From positions 89,942,779 to 90,006,778 of the forward strand of contig OX352761.1 of NCBI GenBank assembly GCA_947095585.1: DNA of 64,000 nucleotides, read 5' to 3'. This DNA is from Nephrocerus scutellatus. Lineage: Eukaryota > Arthropoda > Insecta > Diptera > Pipunculidae. Below are positions 1 to 11,124 of this stretch, piece after piece. The position numbers were made by a program, and so were the translations under genes. The notes beneath the pieces are model-generated. The model was given only the letters and a program-made list of their open reading frames with translations. It was not told where the DNA came from and made no database searches. How positions within the stretch are numbered: the first letter of the stretch is position 1; each line of letters begins with the position of its first letter.

Positions 1-106
1 CGAAGTAGACTGTTTTCGCTCCATTAGTATTAAACACTTCATCAGCTTGCTGCTTTTCCACTTTTACGACTTGGTACAATCTGAGAAAAAATGCTTGCAT
101 GTTTCC

Positions 107-336
107 TGCATCCCAGTAACACCAAAGTATTTTTCACGGTGTCCCACCTCTCGCGAAAGTTTGACAAACGTCCGAGAGTAATAACTTGTCACTGAAAGCT
201 TCTCAATTCGCCGTTCGGATCCGGCATTAAATTGTAGATCCCTCCATTTGTGTGCAAAAATATGCATGCTCAACACAAATGGTTGCGAGAAGTCAGGCCT
301 TGGACCGCATGGTCTGTCGCGCCGATATTATATTAT
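107..336 (+). repeat. SINE-A copy, body without tRNA head
   Basis: This stretch shares its text with 47480-47580, 59420-59630 and (reversed) 38926-39100. Shared words include ATTTTTCACGGTGTCCCACC, GAGAGTAATAACTTGTCAC, CTCTCAATTCGCCGTTCGG-like text and a 3' part around GGCCTTGGACCGCA. The copy at 47415 adds a tRNA-like 5' head with A and B boxes, so the family is a tRNA-derived SINE and this copy is 5' truncated. It ends next to a minus-strand LTR. Confidence 0.7.
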
Positions 337-339
337 AAA

Positions 340-835
340 CGATTTCCTAATGGATTTTGCAAATAAAAACAAAACAAAACAAAACAAAATACAAGTTAGT
401 TTTTTCACAAATTACAGCTTTTATTTTAAAAAGCAAGAGTTCACAAATTCACACTGGTAATTACTTTCAATTTACACAAATAACACTTATATTCACATAA
501 AACACTGTACTTTCTACTTGCAAGTACTTGAACTTGCATACGGATCCAGTCGATAACTATCTATAACTAAACTCACTGCCACGCAGTGCGGGCTATTTAT
601 ACCCAATTCTGTTTCAGTTGAACAATCTAACAAGGGCAAGAATATACTGGTAAATTATTTCATATAACTCACCAAATAACAAGTAGATAGTTAAAATTGA
701 ATAAACAACATGTATAAGTACACACACGTGCAACTATATGTATGAGTACCTACCAGTACAACACCTATTGGAACAGCACCACATATAGGCACATGCAACT
801 ACCACCTGTAACTACTACATATATTTGGTACTTAA
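340..835 (-). repeat. LTR of an LTR retrotransposon, minus strand
   Basis: Read on the minus strand, it carries a TATAAATAGCCCGCACTG promoter-like block at about 585-605, then GCAAGTAGAAAG, AGTGTGAATTTG and GAACTCTTGCTTTTTA, with an AATAAA signal near the 3' end. The same blocks occur in the same order on the plus strand at 1577-1992. No gag or pol lies beside it, so it is a solo LTR or part of an inverted pair. The outer limits are approximate and the two copies are clearly diverged. Confidence 0.65.
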
Positions 836-842
836 AAAAAAC

Positions 843-1411
843 AATAAAAATTTAAATTTTTCGTGTAAATTCTCTAATTGATACGCAATGTTCAAGTTTG
901 AATAAAATCGGGTAACATTTAAAAAAAAAATGGGAGCCCCTTATCCTGATCACTCCAAAACTTTTAAAAAAAGTGTTTCCATCGGAGATACACATGTGTA
1001 AAAAATTTAAAGATAATCGGACTAATTTTTAAAAATTTATATGGAAGCCCCTCGGCCCTGGGGCTACTTCCAAATTTTTAAAAAAACGTTGTCCATATTA
1101 AACATGTGTATATAAAATTTGAAGAAAATCTGGTAAATTTTTAAAATTTTAATGGGGCCTTTCGACACCGGGGTCCAATCACGCCAAATTTTTTACAAAA
1201 AGTGTTGTCCAACGGAGATACACATGCGTATAAAATTTGAAGAAAATCGGGTATTGTTTTATAAAATTCGTATGGCCCCGGGATACACATATGTGCAAAG
1301 TTTCAAAAAAATTGGGCTTTAGGAAGTGGGTTAAAAATTGATCACAAGATTTGGTGTGCCTGTCCGCCAGCCAGTCAGCCACGAGAACGCGAAGTTAATA
1401 TAGAGAATTTA
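843..1411 (+). repeat. ATC repeat copy 1 (full, modular)
   Basis: Starts with an AT-rich leader and AAATTCTCTAAT. It ends with GCGAAGTTAATATAGAGAATTT, so AAATTCTCTA forms short inverted ends. Between them, a module of roughly 115-130 bp repeats about four times. Each module has an AAATTTGAAGAAAATCGGG-like block, a GGGAGCCCC-type GC block, a TTGTCCATCGGAGATACACA-like block and a TGTGTATAAA block. The last part before the end reads GTGGGTTAAAAATTGATCAC followed by a GCCAGCCAG run. No open reading frame is supported. This copy sits between two inverted LTRs. Confidence 0.75.
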
Positions 1412-1576
1412 AAAAAACAATAACCACCATATTTTGGAAGGGTCGGACACTTTGGTCAAGGGGCTCCAGTTTTTTTTTTCATATTCATATTTTTTTCATT
1501 CATCATTTACGAAATTCGATTTAGTTCACTTTACAGCACTTTCTGTATCTCAGTATAAGTAATATTGTTTATAAGA

Positions 1577-1992
1577 TTACGTGGAACTTATTCATGGAAG
1601 TTATGTGTGGTACTATTCCTTTTATGTAGTTGTACTTGTGGGTGGTGCTGTTCCATATAGTAGTTGTACTTTATATCAGTAGTTGTACTTGTTATTTGGT
1701 GAGTCATATAAACGTTTACCGGTATGTTCTGTTACTTGCTAGATAGTTTAAATGAAACAGAATTGGATATAAATAGCCCGCACTGTGTAGCAGCAAGTTG
1801 GTTATCGTTCGGATTCCTACTAGACTGCATGCAAGTAGAAAGAGCAGTGTTATTTGTGTTATTGTGAAAATAAGTGTTACTTATGTAAATAAAAGGTAAT
1901 CACCAGTGTGAATTTGCGAACTCTTGCTTTTTATGAATAAAAGTTGTGAATCCATTACGAACTCTTTAGTAAGCCTTAAATTCGTAACAATA
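1577..1992 (+). repeat. LTR, plus strand, inverted partner of 340-835
   Basis: Contains TATAAATAGCCCGCACTG (about 1770-1787), GCAAGTAGAAAGAGCAGTG, AGTGTGAATTTGCGAACTC, two AATAAA-like signals (about 1888 and 1937) and a terminal TTCGTAACA. The block order matches the minus-strand copy at 340-835. Its 3' end directly abuts ATC repeat copy 2. The family (gypsy or BEL) cannot be decided because no coding region is attached. Confidence 0.65.
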
Positions 1993-1999
1993 TTTTGTT

Positions 2000-2605
2000 T
2001 TAATTCTCTATGTTAACTTCGCGTGCCCGTTGCTGGCTGGCTAGCTGGGTGGTAAAATCTTGTAATCAATTTTTAACACACTTCGTAAAGCCCGATTTTT
2101 TTCGAACTTTGCTCACGTGTGTATTTTCCACGACAACACTTTCTGTTAAAATTTGAGGCCCGTCGAACCTCGGGGTCGGGGGGGCTCCAATGCAATTTTT
2201 TTACAAAATTTACCCGATTTTCTTCATTTTTATACGCATATATATCTCCGATCGACAACACTTTCTGTAACAATTTGGAAGTGATCGGGCCCCGTGATCC
2301 GGGGCCACCCATACAACATTTTATAAAAAAGTACCCGATTTTCTTCAAATTCTATATGCTTGTGTACCTCCGATGGACCACACTTTTTGTATCGATCGGG
2401 GCCCGGGGTCGGGTGGCACCCATACAAATTGTTTACAAATTTACCCGATTTTAAAAAATTAAAATTTTAAAAATTGGAAATGATCGTGACCCGGGGTCGG
2501 AGGGCTCCCTAACAAAAATTTTAAAAAATTTACTTGATTTTATTCAAACTGCACGTTGTGTATCCCCAATTAGAGAATTAACACGAAAAATTTTATGGGT
2601 TATTT
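2000..2605 (-). repeat. ATC repeat copy 2 (full, modular)
   Basis: In reverse orientation it begins with AATTCTCTATGTTAACTTCGCG plus a GCTGGCTGG run and ends with TTAGAGAATTAACACGAAAA. About four internal modules each carry an ACCCGATTTTCTTCAAA-type block and a CTCCGATGGACAACAC-like block. Weak open frames through it come from its GC blocks and are not genes. Confidence 0.75.
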
Positions 2606-3728
2606 TTTTCAAATTTTATTTTTATACATTGTCCAAAATGCCTCCTTTAATTTTGCAAACGAAAACGAACCCATAATATTTTGGAACGGGATCACTGGGT
2701 CAAGGTATCACATACGCAGTAAAGCGCGATAGCGCTCACAATTCCTTTACCATTACAATTCCTTTACCACTAAAGTAATTTTTAAGATTTACGCGACATT
2801 GAAGCAGGCGCACTTTATAGAGATGTTTGAAGAGAGAGGCAGCTCTACTATGAGTTAAAAACTCAATGACCTCCTGTAAGTTTTAGTACAAATTTCCGGG
2901 CGAAATGTAATATTCAAATAATTCTTAACAAAAATCAATTACTTTAAGCTGTGAACTAAGCTAACGACCAATAAGACGAATTTATCCTTATGATCTCGGA
3001 TATGAATCAAATTTTATTACTACATACAATTTGCCGAATTTAATGTTATTTGGCTATGTGCTCTCATTCCTTTTTTATATCAGAAAAATCAAGGGCAATG
3101 ACAACGCATCTAGTTGCGTAAGTCCTCTGGGGAATAAAACTGGTCGTAAAAGTCAAATTTTCACAGGCGTAAGGATATAATACCACAAATCTACATATAA
3201 AGTGGTACTAGCTGTTATCTGAATTTCTCGACACTATTAAGAGACATTTTCAACACATAAGATTTTGGCAGCAATATCATTCTTATCTTATGCAGAATGT
3301 TAAATTATTTAGTTATTTGTTGTTGATATTCATATTAAAACTTTCTGTAAATAGATTTTGTCTATTTAATGTTATAGAAGCACTTTTATGAGAAAAGGAA
3401 AACACGAAATATAAATAACCTATAGAGGCCAACAAACCATTTAAATTTATGAAATTTTTAAGTAGTGGAACACAAGCGCCATTTTGGATGGGATTTCTTT
3501 ATGCTGGGGCCTATTTATTAACCTAATTTGCAAATGCATTTAATTTAAATAAGGTTAAAAATTAATAGTAACAAATGCATAAGCCACATTTCAACACTAT
3601 GTAGTTATTTACTCGAGCTAGTTCGAGCTAGCCCAACTGAACCAAAACATTCTCAATAGAAATCCCAACTGTACGCATACTAATGCTGTAAACCAATCCC
3701 AAACGCGTCTGTGTTTGTGGGATGTGAA
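2606..3728. other. AT-rich stretch without a recognisable gene
   Basis: No open frame, RNA gene or clear repeat is seen. A short ATATTTTGGAA..GGGTCAAGG motif near 2680 resembles the flank of ATC copy 1 near 1430, so the left part may belong to the same insertion unit. Confidence 0.5.
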
Positions 3729-3730
3729 TA

Positions 3731-3855
3731 CAGTGTACAAAAAATAAGTAGTTGGCAAAGAGCGAGAAACGTAAGATGGGGTAGTGGGAAACAGAAAATT
3801 TTTATATGGATTTTGCTCTTACATCTTACGTTTACTACTTATTTTTTGGACACTG
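3731..3855. mobile_element. Tc1-type MITE, 125 bp
   Basis: Both ends read CAGTGTNCAAAAAATAAGTAG as inverted repeats (21 bp, one mismatch) and are flanked by TA on both sides (3729-3730 and 3856-3857). Pairing continues inward through ACGTAAGATG and CATCTTACGT. TA duplication and a CAGTG terminus are usual for Tc1/mariner elements. There is no coding capacity. A half copy lies at 5924-6030. Confidence 0.8.
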
Positions 3856-3881
3856 TATTTTTTTTTTTTTTTTTTTGATTT

Positions 3882-4072
3882 TTTGATTAACAATATATCA
3901 CATTCCTCACGTTTGTAGCCGGTTTCAATTTATTTTCTCAGAATTCTCTCTGATTCATTGAAAAAGCAATACGAAAAGCGTACACGAATTTAAAACGACG
4001 CGAGTCCAAATACTTTTATCAATGAATCGTGGTCAGCGAAAACTACAAAAAACCTTGACCAAGAAAATATTA
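3882..4072 (+). repeat. Interspersed repeat R3, copy 1 (partial)
   Basis: Shares AACAATATATCACATTCCTC, GTTTGTAGCCGGTTTCAA, CTGATTCATTGAAAAA, AAAACGACGCGAGTCCAAAT and CTTGACCAAGAAAATAT with 32764-33057 (+) and 23391-23728 (-). This copy lacks the AAGCCCTTTATT 5' part seen in the other two. The class is unknown; no tRNA boxes or coding frame are seen. Confidence 0.75.
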
Positions 4073-4124
4073 CAAATTATAAAAATAATGTAAAAATGTA
4101 AAAATGTAAAAAGTTCTTTTTTTT

Positions 4125-4927
4125 TAAATTCTCTATATTAACTTCTCGTGCACGTGGCTGGCTGGGTGGCTGGCTGGGTGGCTGGCTGGCTGGTCAGATT
4201 ATCTGATCAATTTTTAACCCACTTCCCTAAGCCCGATTTTATTGAAATTTTGCACACGGGTATATTTCCGGTGACAATACTTTCTTTTAAAATTTGAGGC
4301 CTCGGGGTCGGGGAGCTCCCATACAAATATTTTACTAAATTTATCCGATTTTCTTAAAATATTATACAAATGTGTATCTCCGATGGAAAACACTTTTTGT
4401 GAAAATTTTGGAGACCCCCGGGCCCTGGGGTCATACAAATTTAAAATAAAAATTAACCCGATTTTGGTAAAATTTTATACACATGTGTATCTCCGATAGC
4501 CAAAACTTTTTGGGCAATTTTTGAGCAAATGGGCACTGAGGCCCGAGGGGTGTCCGTGTAAATTTTTTAAAAATTAGCCCGATTTTCTTCAAATTTTAAT
4601 CATATGTTTATCCCAATGGACAAAAGTTTTTGTAAAATTTTTGGAGCGAATGGGCCCTGAGGGCCGGGGGCGGGGCCATACATTTTTTTAAAAAACTTAG
4701 CCCGATTTACTTTAAATTTTAAACATATGTGTATCTCCGATAGACCGAACTTTTTGTAAACATTTTTGAGTTTTTGATTTTAATTTTTTTCCCATACAAA
4801 TTTTTTTTACACATGTGTTTTTGAGAAATAATATTAATTTTTTCCAATTTAACCCGGCTCAAAATTTCCACACATATGTATCCCCTATTAGAGAATTTAA
4901 ATGAAAAATTTTAATTTTTATAGGTTG
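4125..4927 (-). repeat. ATC repeat copy 3 (longest reverse copy)
   Basis: Begins AAATTCTCTATATTAACTTC with an extended GGCTGGCTGGGTGGCTGG run and ends TTAGAGAATTTAAATGAAAA. Inside are about six modules of roughly 115-130 bp, each with a CCCGATTTTCTT block, an ATGTGTATCTCCGATGG block and a GGCCC-rich block. The higher module number shows that the family varies by gain and loss of internal units. Confidence 0.75.
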
Positions 4928-4995
4928 TTTTTTTTTTATATTAATAAACAACTTATGAATACTTTATCCATCATCCTTCAAGAAGTTGTTAACGG

Positions 4996-5830
4996 CTAAT
5001 TTGAAGGCCTGCAGATTATAAGATTCGGGAAACACGGTCTCGGCCAATTGATTCCACATCGAAGAGAATCTCGGAAAAAGTAGGATTTAAAGTGTTGGGT
5101 TCTACATGAGAAAAGTTTTAAGGCAAATCTATGTTGATTGGACCTTAAACGAGTGTTTACGTTACTGAGAAAAGGATCTGGAACTAGAGAACGGGTTTCT
5201 AAAGAACATTTACCGTTGTAAAATTTGTAGAAAACAGATAAAGCTCCTACATTTCGTCTGTGCTCCAAAGTATCAAGAGACGAAGTAATGGTTACATCGT
5301 TTATCAAACGGATAACTCTATTCTGAATTCCATCAAGATGAACCAAATGCGATCTTGGGGCCCCACCCCACACATATGAATTAAATTCTAAAATTGGTCT
5401 AACATAAGATTTATATAATCTTAATACTTCAGAGGGAGTGAAGTAGAAGTTACAACGTCTAATGAAGCCCAAACATTGGCTAGCTCTTTTTGAAATTTCA
5501 TACATATGTTCTTTCCAGGAAAGATCACTTGATACTTTTAAACCTAAGAACTTAAGTGAATCAGATCTCGCAATAGGGGTACCATTAATAACAATGTAAG
5601 AAAAAAGACAAGACTGGAATTTATTTGTGTTAAATTCTACTCTATTAGAAATGCCCCAATCAAGAATGATTTGAATATAAGACAGAATAGTCAAATTCAT
5701 TAATTCACGCGAATCATTCAAGCGAGAATTGCATTCTTTTTGACTGACAAACTCAATGGAAGCCGATAGTGTTGTATCATCAGCAAATGAATGGATATCA
5801 CAGGTTGTAGAAGACGTGTGGGCGTGTGGC
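4996..5830 (-). pseudogene. Non-LTR retrotransposon reverse transcriptase, 5'-truncated
   Basis: The minus-strand frame runs from a SFADDTTLSAS motif (the FADD catalytic box, bases 5776-5787) into about 240 further residues. These include the NTNKFQ and LKFLGLKVSSDLSWKEHM blocks and the thumb region with LYKSYVRPILEFNSYVWGG. They are typical of jockey/CR1-type reverse transcriptases. The palm upstream of FADD, the endonuclease and ORF1 are absent, as expected of a 5'-truncated LINE copy. The frame is open for about 800 bp to its stop at 4996, so this insertion is fairly young. The exact clade is uncertain. Confidence 0.8.
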
Positions 5831-5923
5831 TTTTGCTCTTAATTTAATCACTAACACATAAATATTTTTTTAGAATCTGTGCTTCAAGAAAACAGTTGGG
5901 CTTTCTATAGAGAAGGTTTTGAT

Positions 5924-6030
5924 ACAGTGTACAAAAAGTAAGCAGACGCATTTTATGAAACGCGCTAACTGGGGGTAGTGCAAAGAGCGAGAAACGTATG
6001 ATGCGGACATTTCTATATGGATTTTGCTCT
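5924..6030 (+). mobile_element. Tc1-type MITE, left half only
   Basis: Reads ATACAGTGTACAAAAAGTA, then GCAAAGAGCGAGAAACGTA and ATATGGATTTTGCTCTT. These words are shared with the MITE at 3731-3855, but with an extra ~40 bp between them and without the matching right terminus. Confidence 0.55.
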
Positions 6031-6261
6031 TTTGTTTATTACCAATCCATAAAAAGTTTGGATTTTTTTAAGCATGTTTTGTGTATCAGCGGAACAGGCT
6101 AGACAAGGTTTTGCCAATACTGGTTTGGTATGTCCCTTTGTGCCGCTACGGTGCAAAACACTTGGTAGAAACACCAAAAGATTTTTATGACGTCGAAATT
6201 GCTTAATCCATCCAACCCTGGAAGCTCGTTAACTTAGTACCTAATTTCATCGTAAAAGAAA

Positions 6262-6742
6262 ACAACCCATAACAAAATTATTTTCGTGTAAATTCTTTAA
6301 TAGGAGATGGGTATGTGTTAAAATTTGAAATTTTTAAAAAATTTACAAGGACACAATGCTGGTTTCAGGGCCCGATCACTCCAACAAATTTACAAAAAGT
6401 TTTGTCCATCAGTGATACACATGTGTTTAAAATTTGAAGAAAATCGAGTCAATTCTTAAAAAATGTACATGCGTATAAAATTTGGGGTCTTCAAAATTTT
6501 TACAAAAAGTGTTGTCCATCGGAGATACACATGCGTATAAAATTTGAGAAAATCTAGTAAATTTTGTAAAATATTTGTATGGGAGCCCCCCAACCGCATG
6601 GCCCGATGGGCCTCAAATTTCAATAAAATCGGGCTTTGGGAAGTGGGTTAAAAATTGATCGCAAGATTCCACGACAGACGACCGACCGACTGCCGACCAA
6701 CATCCGTGCCACGGGCAAGTGAACTTATTATAGAGAATTTAA
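6262..6742 (+). repeat. ATC repeat copy 4 (full)
   Basis: Leader AACCCATAACAAAATTATTTT, then AAATTCTTTAAT, two to three modules with GTTGTCCATCGGAGATACAC, the GTGGGTTAAAAATTGATCGC tail, an ACCGACCGAC run and the TTATAGAGAATTT terminus. The pyrimidine-purine run differs from the GCCAGCCAG run of other copies but matches copy 12 at 60876, which suggests a subfamily. Confidence 0.7.
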
Positions 6743-7740
6743 TAACTCCGAGATGATGAAAAAATGTTATATTTTTTTCTTTGCCAAAGCTCACAAAAAT
6801 ATTTAAATTTTTATTAAAGATACTTTATTTTACTTTCTTTTATTCCTTTTTTAGTTTAACTGATTGTGATTAAAAGATAATAATTAAACGAGTCAACGAG
6901 CTGAATAATATGAAGACTGTTTTTAGCATTCATTTTACTAATTTTACTAAGGTTTTTAATTGTGACAGCGTTTTTGATACATCCGAATGAGCTGTGTTCA
7001 TCTCGATTAAATACTCGTATTACCTCTCAAACACTCGAACACCATTCAAGCACATTAACGCGACCGCAAAACACAAACCTATACAGACCTGCATAACTCT
7101 ATGAATGAATTTCGTTTGCTCATTCACAACATTTCATTTAATTCCGATTGAGAGCACGCTTTACCACAAGCACTACAGATATTAAAGCGAGCTCCTTGAG
7201 AATTTGTTTAGGGAAATCATTCGCAGTCGTCGTCCTACTTGCTACTTGTTGCATGTATAGAACGTCACCCCGAGCGTTGACAAGGAGTGAAATCGATGGA
7301 GAGCAGTGAGAGTAATTTGGAGAGGAGTAAGAGTATGAAAAGAGGCTGTCAGAGGGGTGCATGCATGTATCCGTTTGTTCGAGTTTTATCTGATGTTATA
7401 TGTACACTTAGTATACAAAGGCGCAAGTATTTAACATGAGTTACTCGTAAATTTCTTTTTAAGCTTTTGCTGTTTGCTAACACCGATTAGGGTTTGGATC
7501 GCTGCGCTGTATTGTTAAAATGGAAAATACAAAACGAAACAACAGAAAAAAACACCACTTATAGCTGAATACTATTATAACGCTGAAGCATTGGCGTTTT
7601 GTTTTTTGAAGTCTCCACTTGGCATACTCATTCCCGAGCACATCATTTTGAAAATATTTAATAAAATGTCCAAGCCAATAGACAACAATTAGTGGCTTCA
7701 AGTAGCGCTATCAGGTGTATTTTTATCAAACTATATGTAA
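6743..7740. other. No recognisable feature
   Basis: AT-rich with only short open frames (for example minus 7138-7362 and 7477-7701) that match no family I know. Their composition looks like chance. Confidence 0.45.
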
Positions 7741-9278
7741 ACTTTGCCTGATGGTATAACTATCAGCCGGTCACATGCCCGGATAAAGGACAAGGGTATG
7801 AGGCAACGGAACTATTACTAACCTTAGCAAATCTAAGCAAGGATCAGTATTACTGAAGCCTCACAGGGGGATACTCCAACAACGTCTGGAGTTACGGCCG
7901 TTACCGCGTAGACTTCAAGGAAGCTGATGTTCTTCAGTAAGGTGATGTCTCTGCTGTGGAACTAGTAATATAGTCGGGCAGAGAGAAAGTAACTCTCTGG
8001 AGTAAATAAAAATGCATTAAATATGAAAGATAAAAGTTGTTTGTGTGAATGGCAGTATGAATGTAACTAAATAAATGGAACTTAATCATACAATCTAAGG
8101 TGGAACAGCATATGCCGAATGATACATGGGTAGAGGGAAACTAGTTCCAAATATTGGGACTTGTGGCGCACAGACTAGCCCCTACTTAAATAAATGCCTT
8201 ACCGTGTTTACACGGAGCTCTGGCGTGGCGGACCAAATTGCGCGCTGCACTCGTTAGTACAAAAATGCAGAACTTTAAAAATTTTAATTAAGGGCGAAAG
8301 CAGCCCAAAGACCTTTAAACAAAAAACCAGAGGACATAAGTTGTCTCATTAAGAAGCCAAGACAAGCAGAGCAAAAATGTGCCTCCAAAAGAAAAGGATA
8401 TAAAAACCCTGAATGTAGAAGACAAGACCCAGCAACAACATCAAGCAAAATAAAGCAGCTAAATGGTGCAGGCTGGGAAAGACTAGCCTATTTCCTAAAA
8501 AGGGTTACCTACTGATTAAAATGTAACAAAAAAAAACCCAAATCACGCGGAAGAGGATCTCATGGGCGAAAGTGGCAGTGTTGCCCAGGGATTTACCAAG
8601 CAAAATAGTAACCACAACACAAATGGAGCAAAGACAAGAGGCTAGTGCAGTAGCTACAAAGCACGGGTGATAGTCCTAAACTGCAAAAATAAAGAAACAA
8701 AAAGAATGGATGAAGGAAGAAGTTTCCAAACTCAGGCTTTGGGAAGGTGCCGAGATAAGGACACAAGAAAAACGGTGTAACACATCCTGTTATCATAGTT
8801 GGCGTAGGCTACTTCCCAAACGCTTCGGGGCTTAACAATGGCAAGATCCTAGGAATTAAACAAGGGCAAAATACAGGCAAAATCATGGATGGTCCTAAAG
8901 CGGGAAAATCGAGGGACCATTGCCATGATGGTCATATCGGTAGACCAAAAAATGGCAGCGAACCTGGAGGAAAACCCGAGGGTCAGCTTCCGTTTTGGTC
9001 AAATACCGAAACGACATTAAAAAAAAGAGCACTAGGGAAAGGGGCCCCACAGAAAACCCAGATAAAGAAACGCCTGAGCAAGAAGAAGACGCAGCAATTA
9101 TTCATTCAACATTGAATAGAACAAGATGCAACCAAGAAAATATACACCATGCTAAGGCGGCAACAGCTGAACTCAGCAAAAGATTTGCTGGAGACATATC
9201 CAGGAAGCCTGGATAATAAAAGGCAAATTAATGGGCCTTAGAAACAAACACTAAGGTAATTTATCACAAAAAAAAACA
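7741..9278 (+). pseudogene. Probable 5' part of a decayed non-LTR retrotransposon
   Basis: This is less AT-rich than its surroundings. It holds a charged, lysine-rich open frame at 8885-9115 and an overlapping one at 8995-9216 that look like an ORF1 remnant. It is placed with the endonuclease (9790-9960) and RNase H (10430-10640) fragments downstream on the same strand because order and spacing fit one LINE. No gag domain can be shown, so the assignment rests on context. Confidence 0.35.
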
Positions 9279-9656
9279 CAAAAATTAAAATTTTTCATGT
9301 AAATTCTCTAATAACCAAAATTATACTGAATTCCACCATAAATGCTGAAATATAAAAACACATACGAAGCACTGCAACTCAACAACACAACAACCCCAAT
9401 CGTAAAGCAAATACCGCTGCCCACAGCGCACAACGCACACAGAACACAGTCATTATAGCATGAAATAATCTGATGCCGGGGGAAAAAATTTGTATGGGAG
9501 CCCCCCGACCCCGCAGTCCAATCACACTCAAATTTTAATAGAAAGTATTGTTACCGGAAATATACATGTGTGCAATAAAACCGGGCTTTAGGAAATGTTT
9601 AAAAAATTGATCACACGATTCTGCCCACCAGACAGCCAGTTAATATAGAGAATTTA
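9279..9656 (+). repeat. ATC repeat copy 5 (short subfamily)
   Basis: Has the leader ATTTTTCATGTAAATTCTCT and terminus TTAATATAGAGAATTT. The middle is a unique block with ACTGAATTCCACCATAAATG, GCACTGCAACTCAACAAC and CACAGAACACAGTCATTATA, followed by one GGGAGCCCCCCGACCCCGC module. Copies at 10868, 29829 (reversed), 37808 and 62090 share this block. It interrupts the decayed non-LTR element around it. Confidence 0.75.
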
Positions 9657-9789
9657 AAAAGCAGACATTGCCATTTATCACAAAGAAACAGACCTGCCAT
9701 TACAACACTATTAACGTTATGCCCATTCCAGAATTCACGGACGGGCACACAGCCCTTATCTAGTAGAAGCTATCATCCAAGAAAAAAGA

Positions 9790-9960
9790 TAGAGGTCATC
9801 TTTGTCTCTGCATACTTACCAGAGGAAGACCAAGAAGCCCCACATAGGATAGGTTCAAAAACTAGAGTACTGCACAAGATCCTCATCATAGGCTGCGATG
9901 CAAATGCCGACACCATAGTATGGGGAAGCAGCGACACGAGTAAAAGAGGTAACTAGCAAC
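9790..9960 (+). pseudogene. Endonuclease fragment of a LOA/I-like non-LTR retrotransposon
   Basis: The plus frame reads VFVSAYLPEEDQEAP and, after a break, ILIIGCDANADTIVWGSSDT. These are the SAYLP and CDANAH..WGS motifs of APE-type endonucleases in RNase H-bearing LINEs. The same motifs occur in the larger element at 34640-35120. The fragment is frameshifted and inactive. Confidence 0.65.
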
Positions 9961-10186
9961 GGAATAATGTAATGAATATTTAAAAAAAAGTGTTACAAAG
10001 GTTACAAATCAAAAACAAAGTAAAGTAAAATTGTCTAACAGAAAAAAACGAATTTATAATAAATACATATATTGTTTGTTCATCGACAATTTTGGGCTGT
10101 GTGAATACACCTTTATTTCTCGATCATTTTGTGGTTTGAATCACTTTATTCCTATCCTACACCTTTTCTAATTTAGAAAAAATTAT

Positions 10187-10405
10187 TGTAATTCAGATAG
10201 CCTAAACAGTAATTCAGATTCGTCAACTGTAATTCAAATACCATCAATTGTAATTCAGATTCGTCAACTGTAATTAAGATACCGTCAATTGTAATTCATT
10301 CTAGTCAATATTAATTCAGAAAGGATGGTTGTAATTTTGAAAGCGTTAACTGTGATTCAGATTAGTCAACTGTTTATCAGAAATTATTAATTGTAATTCA
10401 GATAA
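10187..10405. repeat. Minisatellite, about 23-bp unit
   Basis: About nine or ten diverged copies of a unit close to TGTAATTCAGATTCGTCAAC plus two or three bases occur head to tail. Neighbouring copies differ by substitutions and small indels, so the array is old. Confidence 0.8.
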
Positions 10406-10429
10406 ACTCAAATGCAAAAATTTGGCTCT

Positions 10430-10640
10430 TAACGATATACCAAGCGGAGCTCTACGCAATTACTGCTGCAACGGAAAATTTTCTGGCAAGAAGGCTAACA
10501 AGGACACAAATAAATATAATGTCCGACAGTCAAGCCGTGCTTAAAGCACTGAACAAACATGAATTCCGATCAAAGGCGGCCACTGAATGACACAATGCCC
10601 TAAATAAACTGGAAAATGTCAAACTTGGGTTTATTAAAAA
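10430..10640 (+). pseudogene. RNase H fragment of a non-LTR retrotransposon
   Basis: The plus frame reads IYQAELYAITAATENFLARR, then INIMSDSQAVLKALN. The first carries the QAEL/E motif and the second the SDSQA aspartate motif of retroelement RNase H. A stop (TGA) follows after KAATE. Together with the endonuclease piece at 9790 it marks a decayed LINE with an RNase H domain. Confidence 0.75.
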
Positions 10641-10867
10641 ACCAGTAGATTTCTAGGCTCAAAAAATAGGGGGCATAATGTTTTTGTTTTGTTTTACCAA
10701 CAATAACGATTATATTTTGATTATGGGTAAGAGTGCGCAGCGGGTAAATGTGCACAGTATCATTTACTATATACCATTATGCACGGAAAACTGTTAGCGA
10801 TTTTGTAGAACACGGAAAGGCATAATGGAATACAGAAATTATTTTCAAAATAAGGGAGACGTGAAAA

Positions 10868-11124
10868 AACAACCAATAAAAATTAAAATTGTTCATGTAA
10901 ATTCTACAACAACCAAAAGTTTACTGAATTCCACTACAAATATAAAAAACAAAATAAAAACACATGCAAAGCACTGCAACCCAACAACAAAACAACCCCA
11001 GTCGTGAAGCAAAGCTGCGCTGTTCACAGAGTACCAGCGCACACAGAACACAGTCATTATAGTATGACAAGATCTGATGACGCTATAAGGAAAAAAAACA
11101 GCGGCCCAATCACTCTCAAATTTA
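10868..11124 (+). repeat. ATC repeat copy 6 (short subfamily, 3' truncated)
   Basis: Matches copy 5 from the leader (AATTAAAATTGTTCATGTAA) through GCACTGCAACCCAACAAC and CAGTCATTATAGTATGA. It stops inside the GC module at CACTCTCAAATTT, with no right terminus. Confidence 0.7.

Noticed and set aside
2073..2454. Overlapping open frames of 65-111 residues on both strands
   Set aside because: They lie in the GC blocks of an ATC repeat and have no protein-like features; similar frames appear in other copies.
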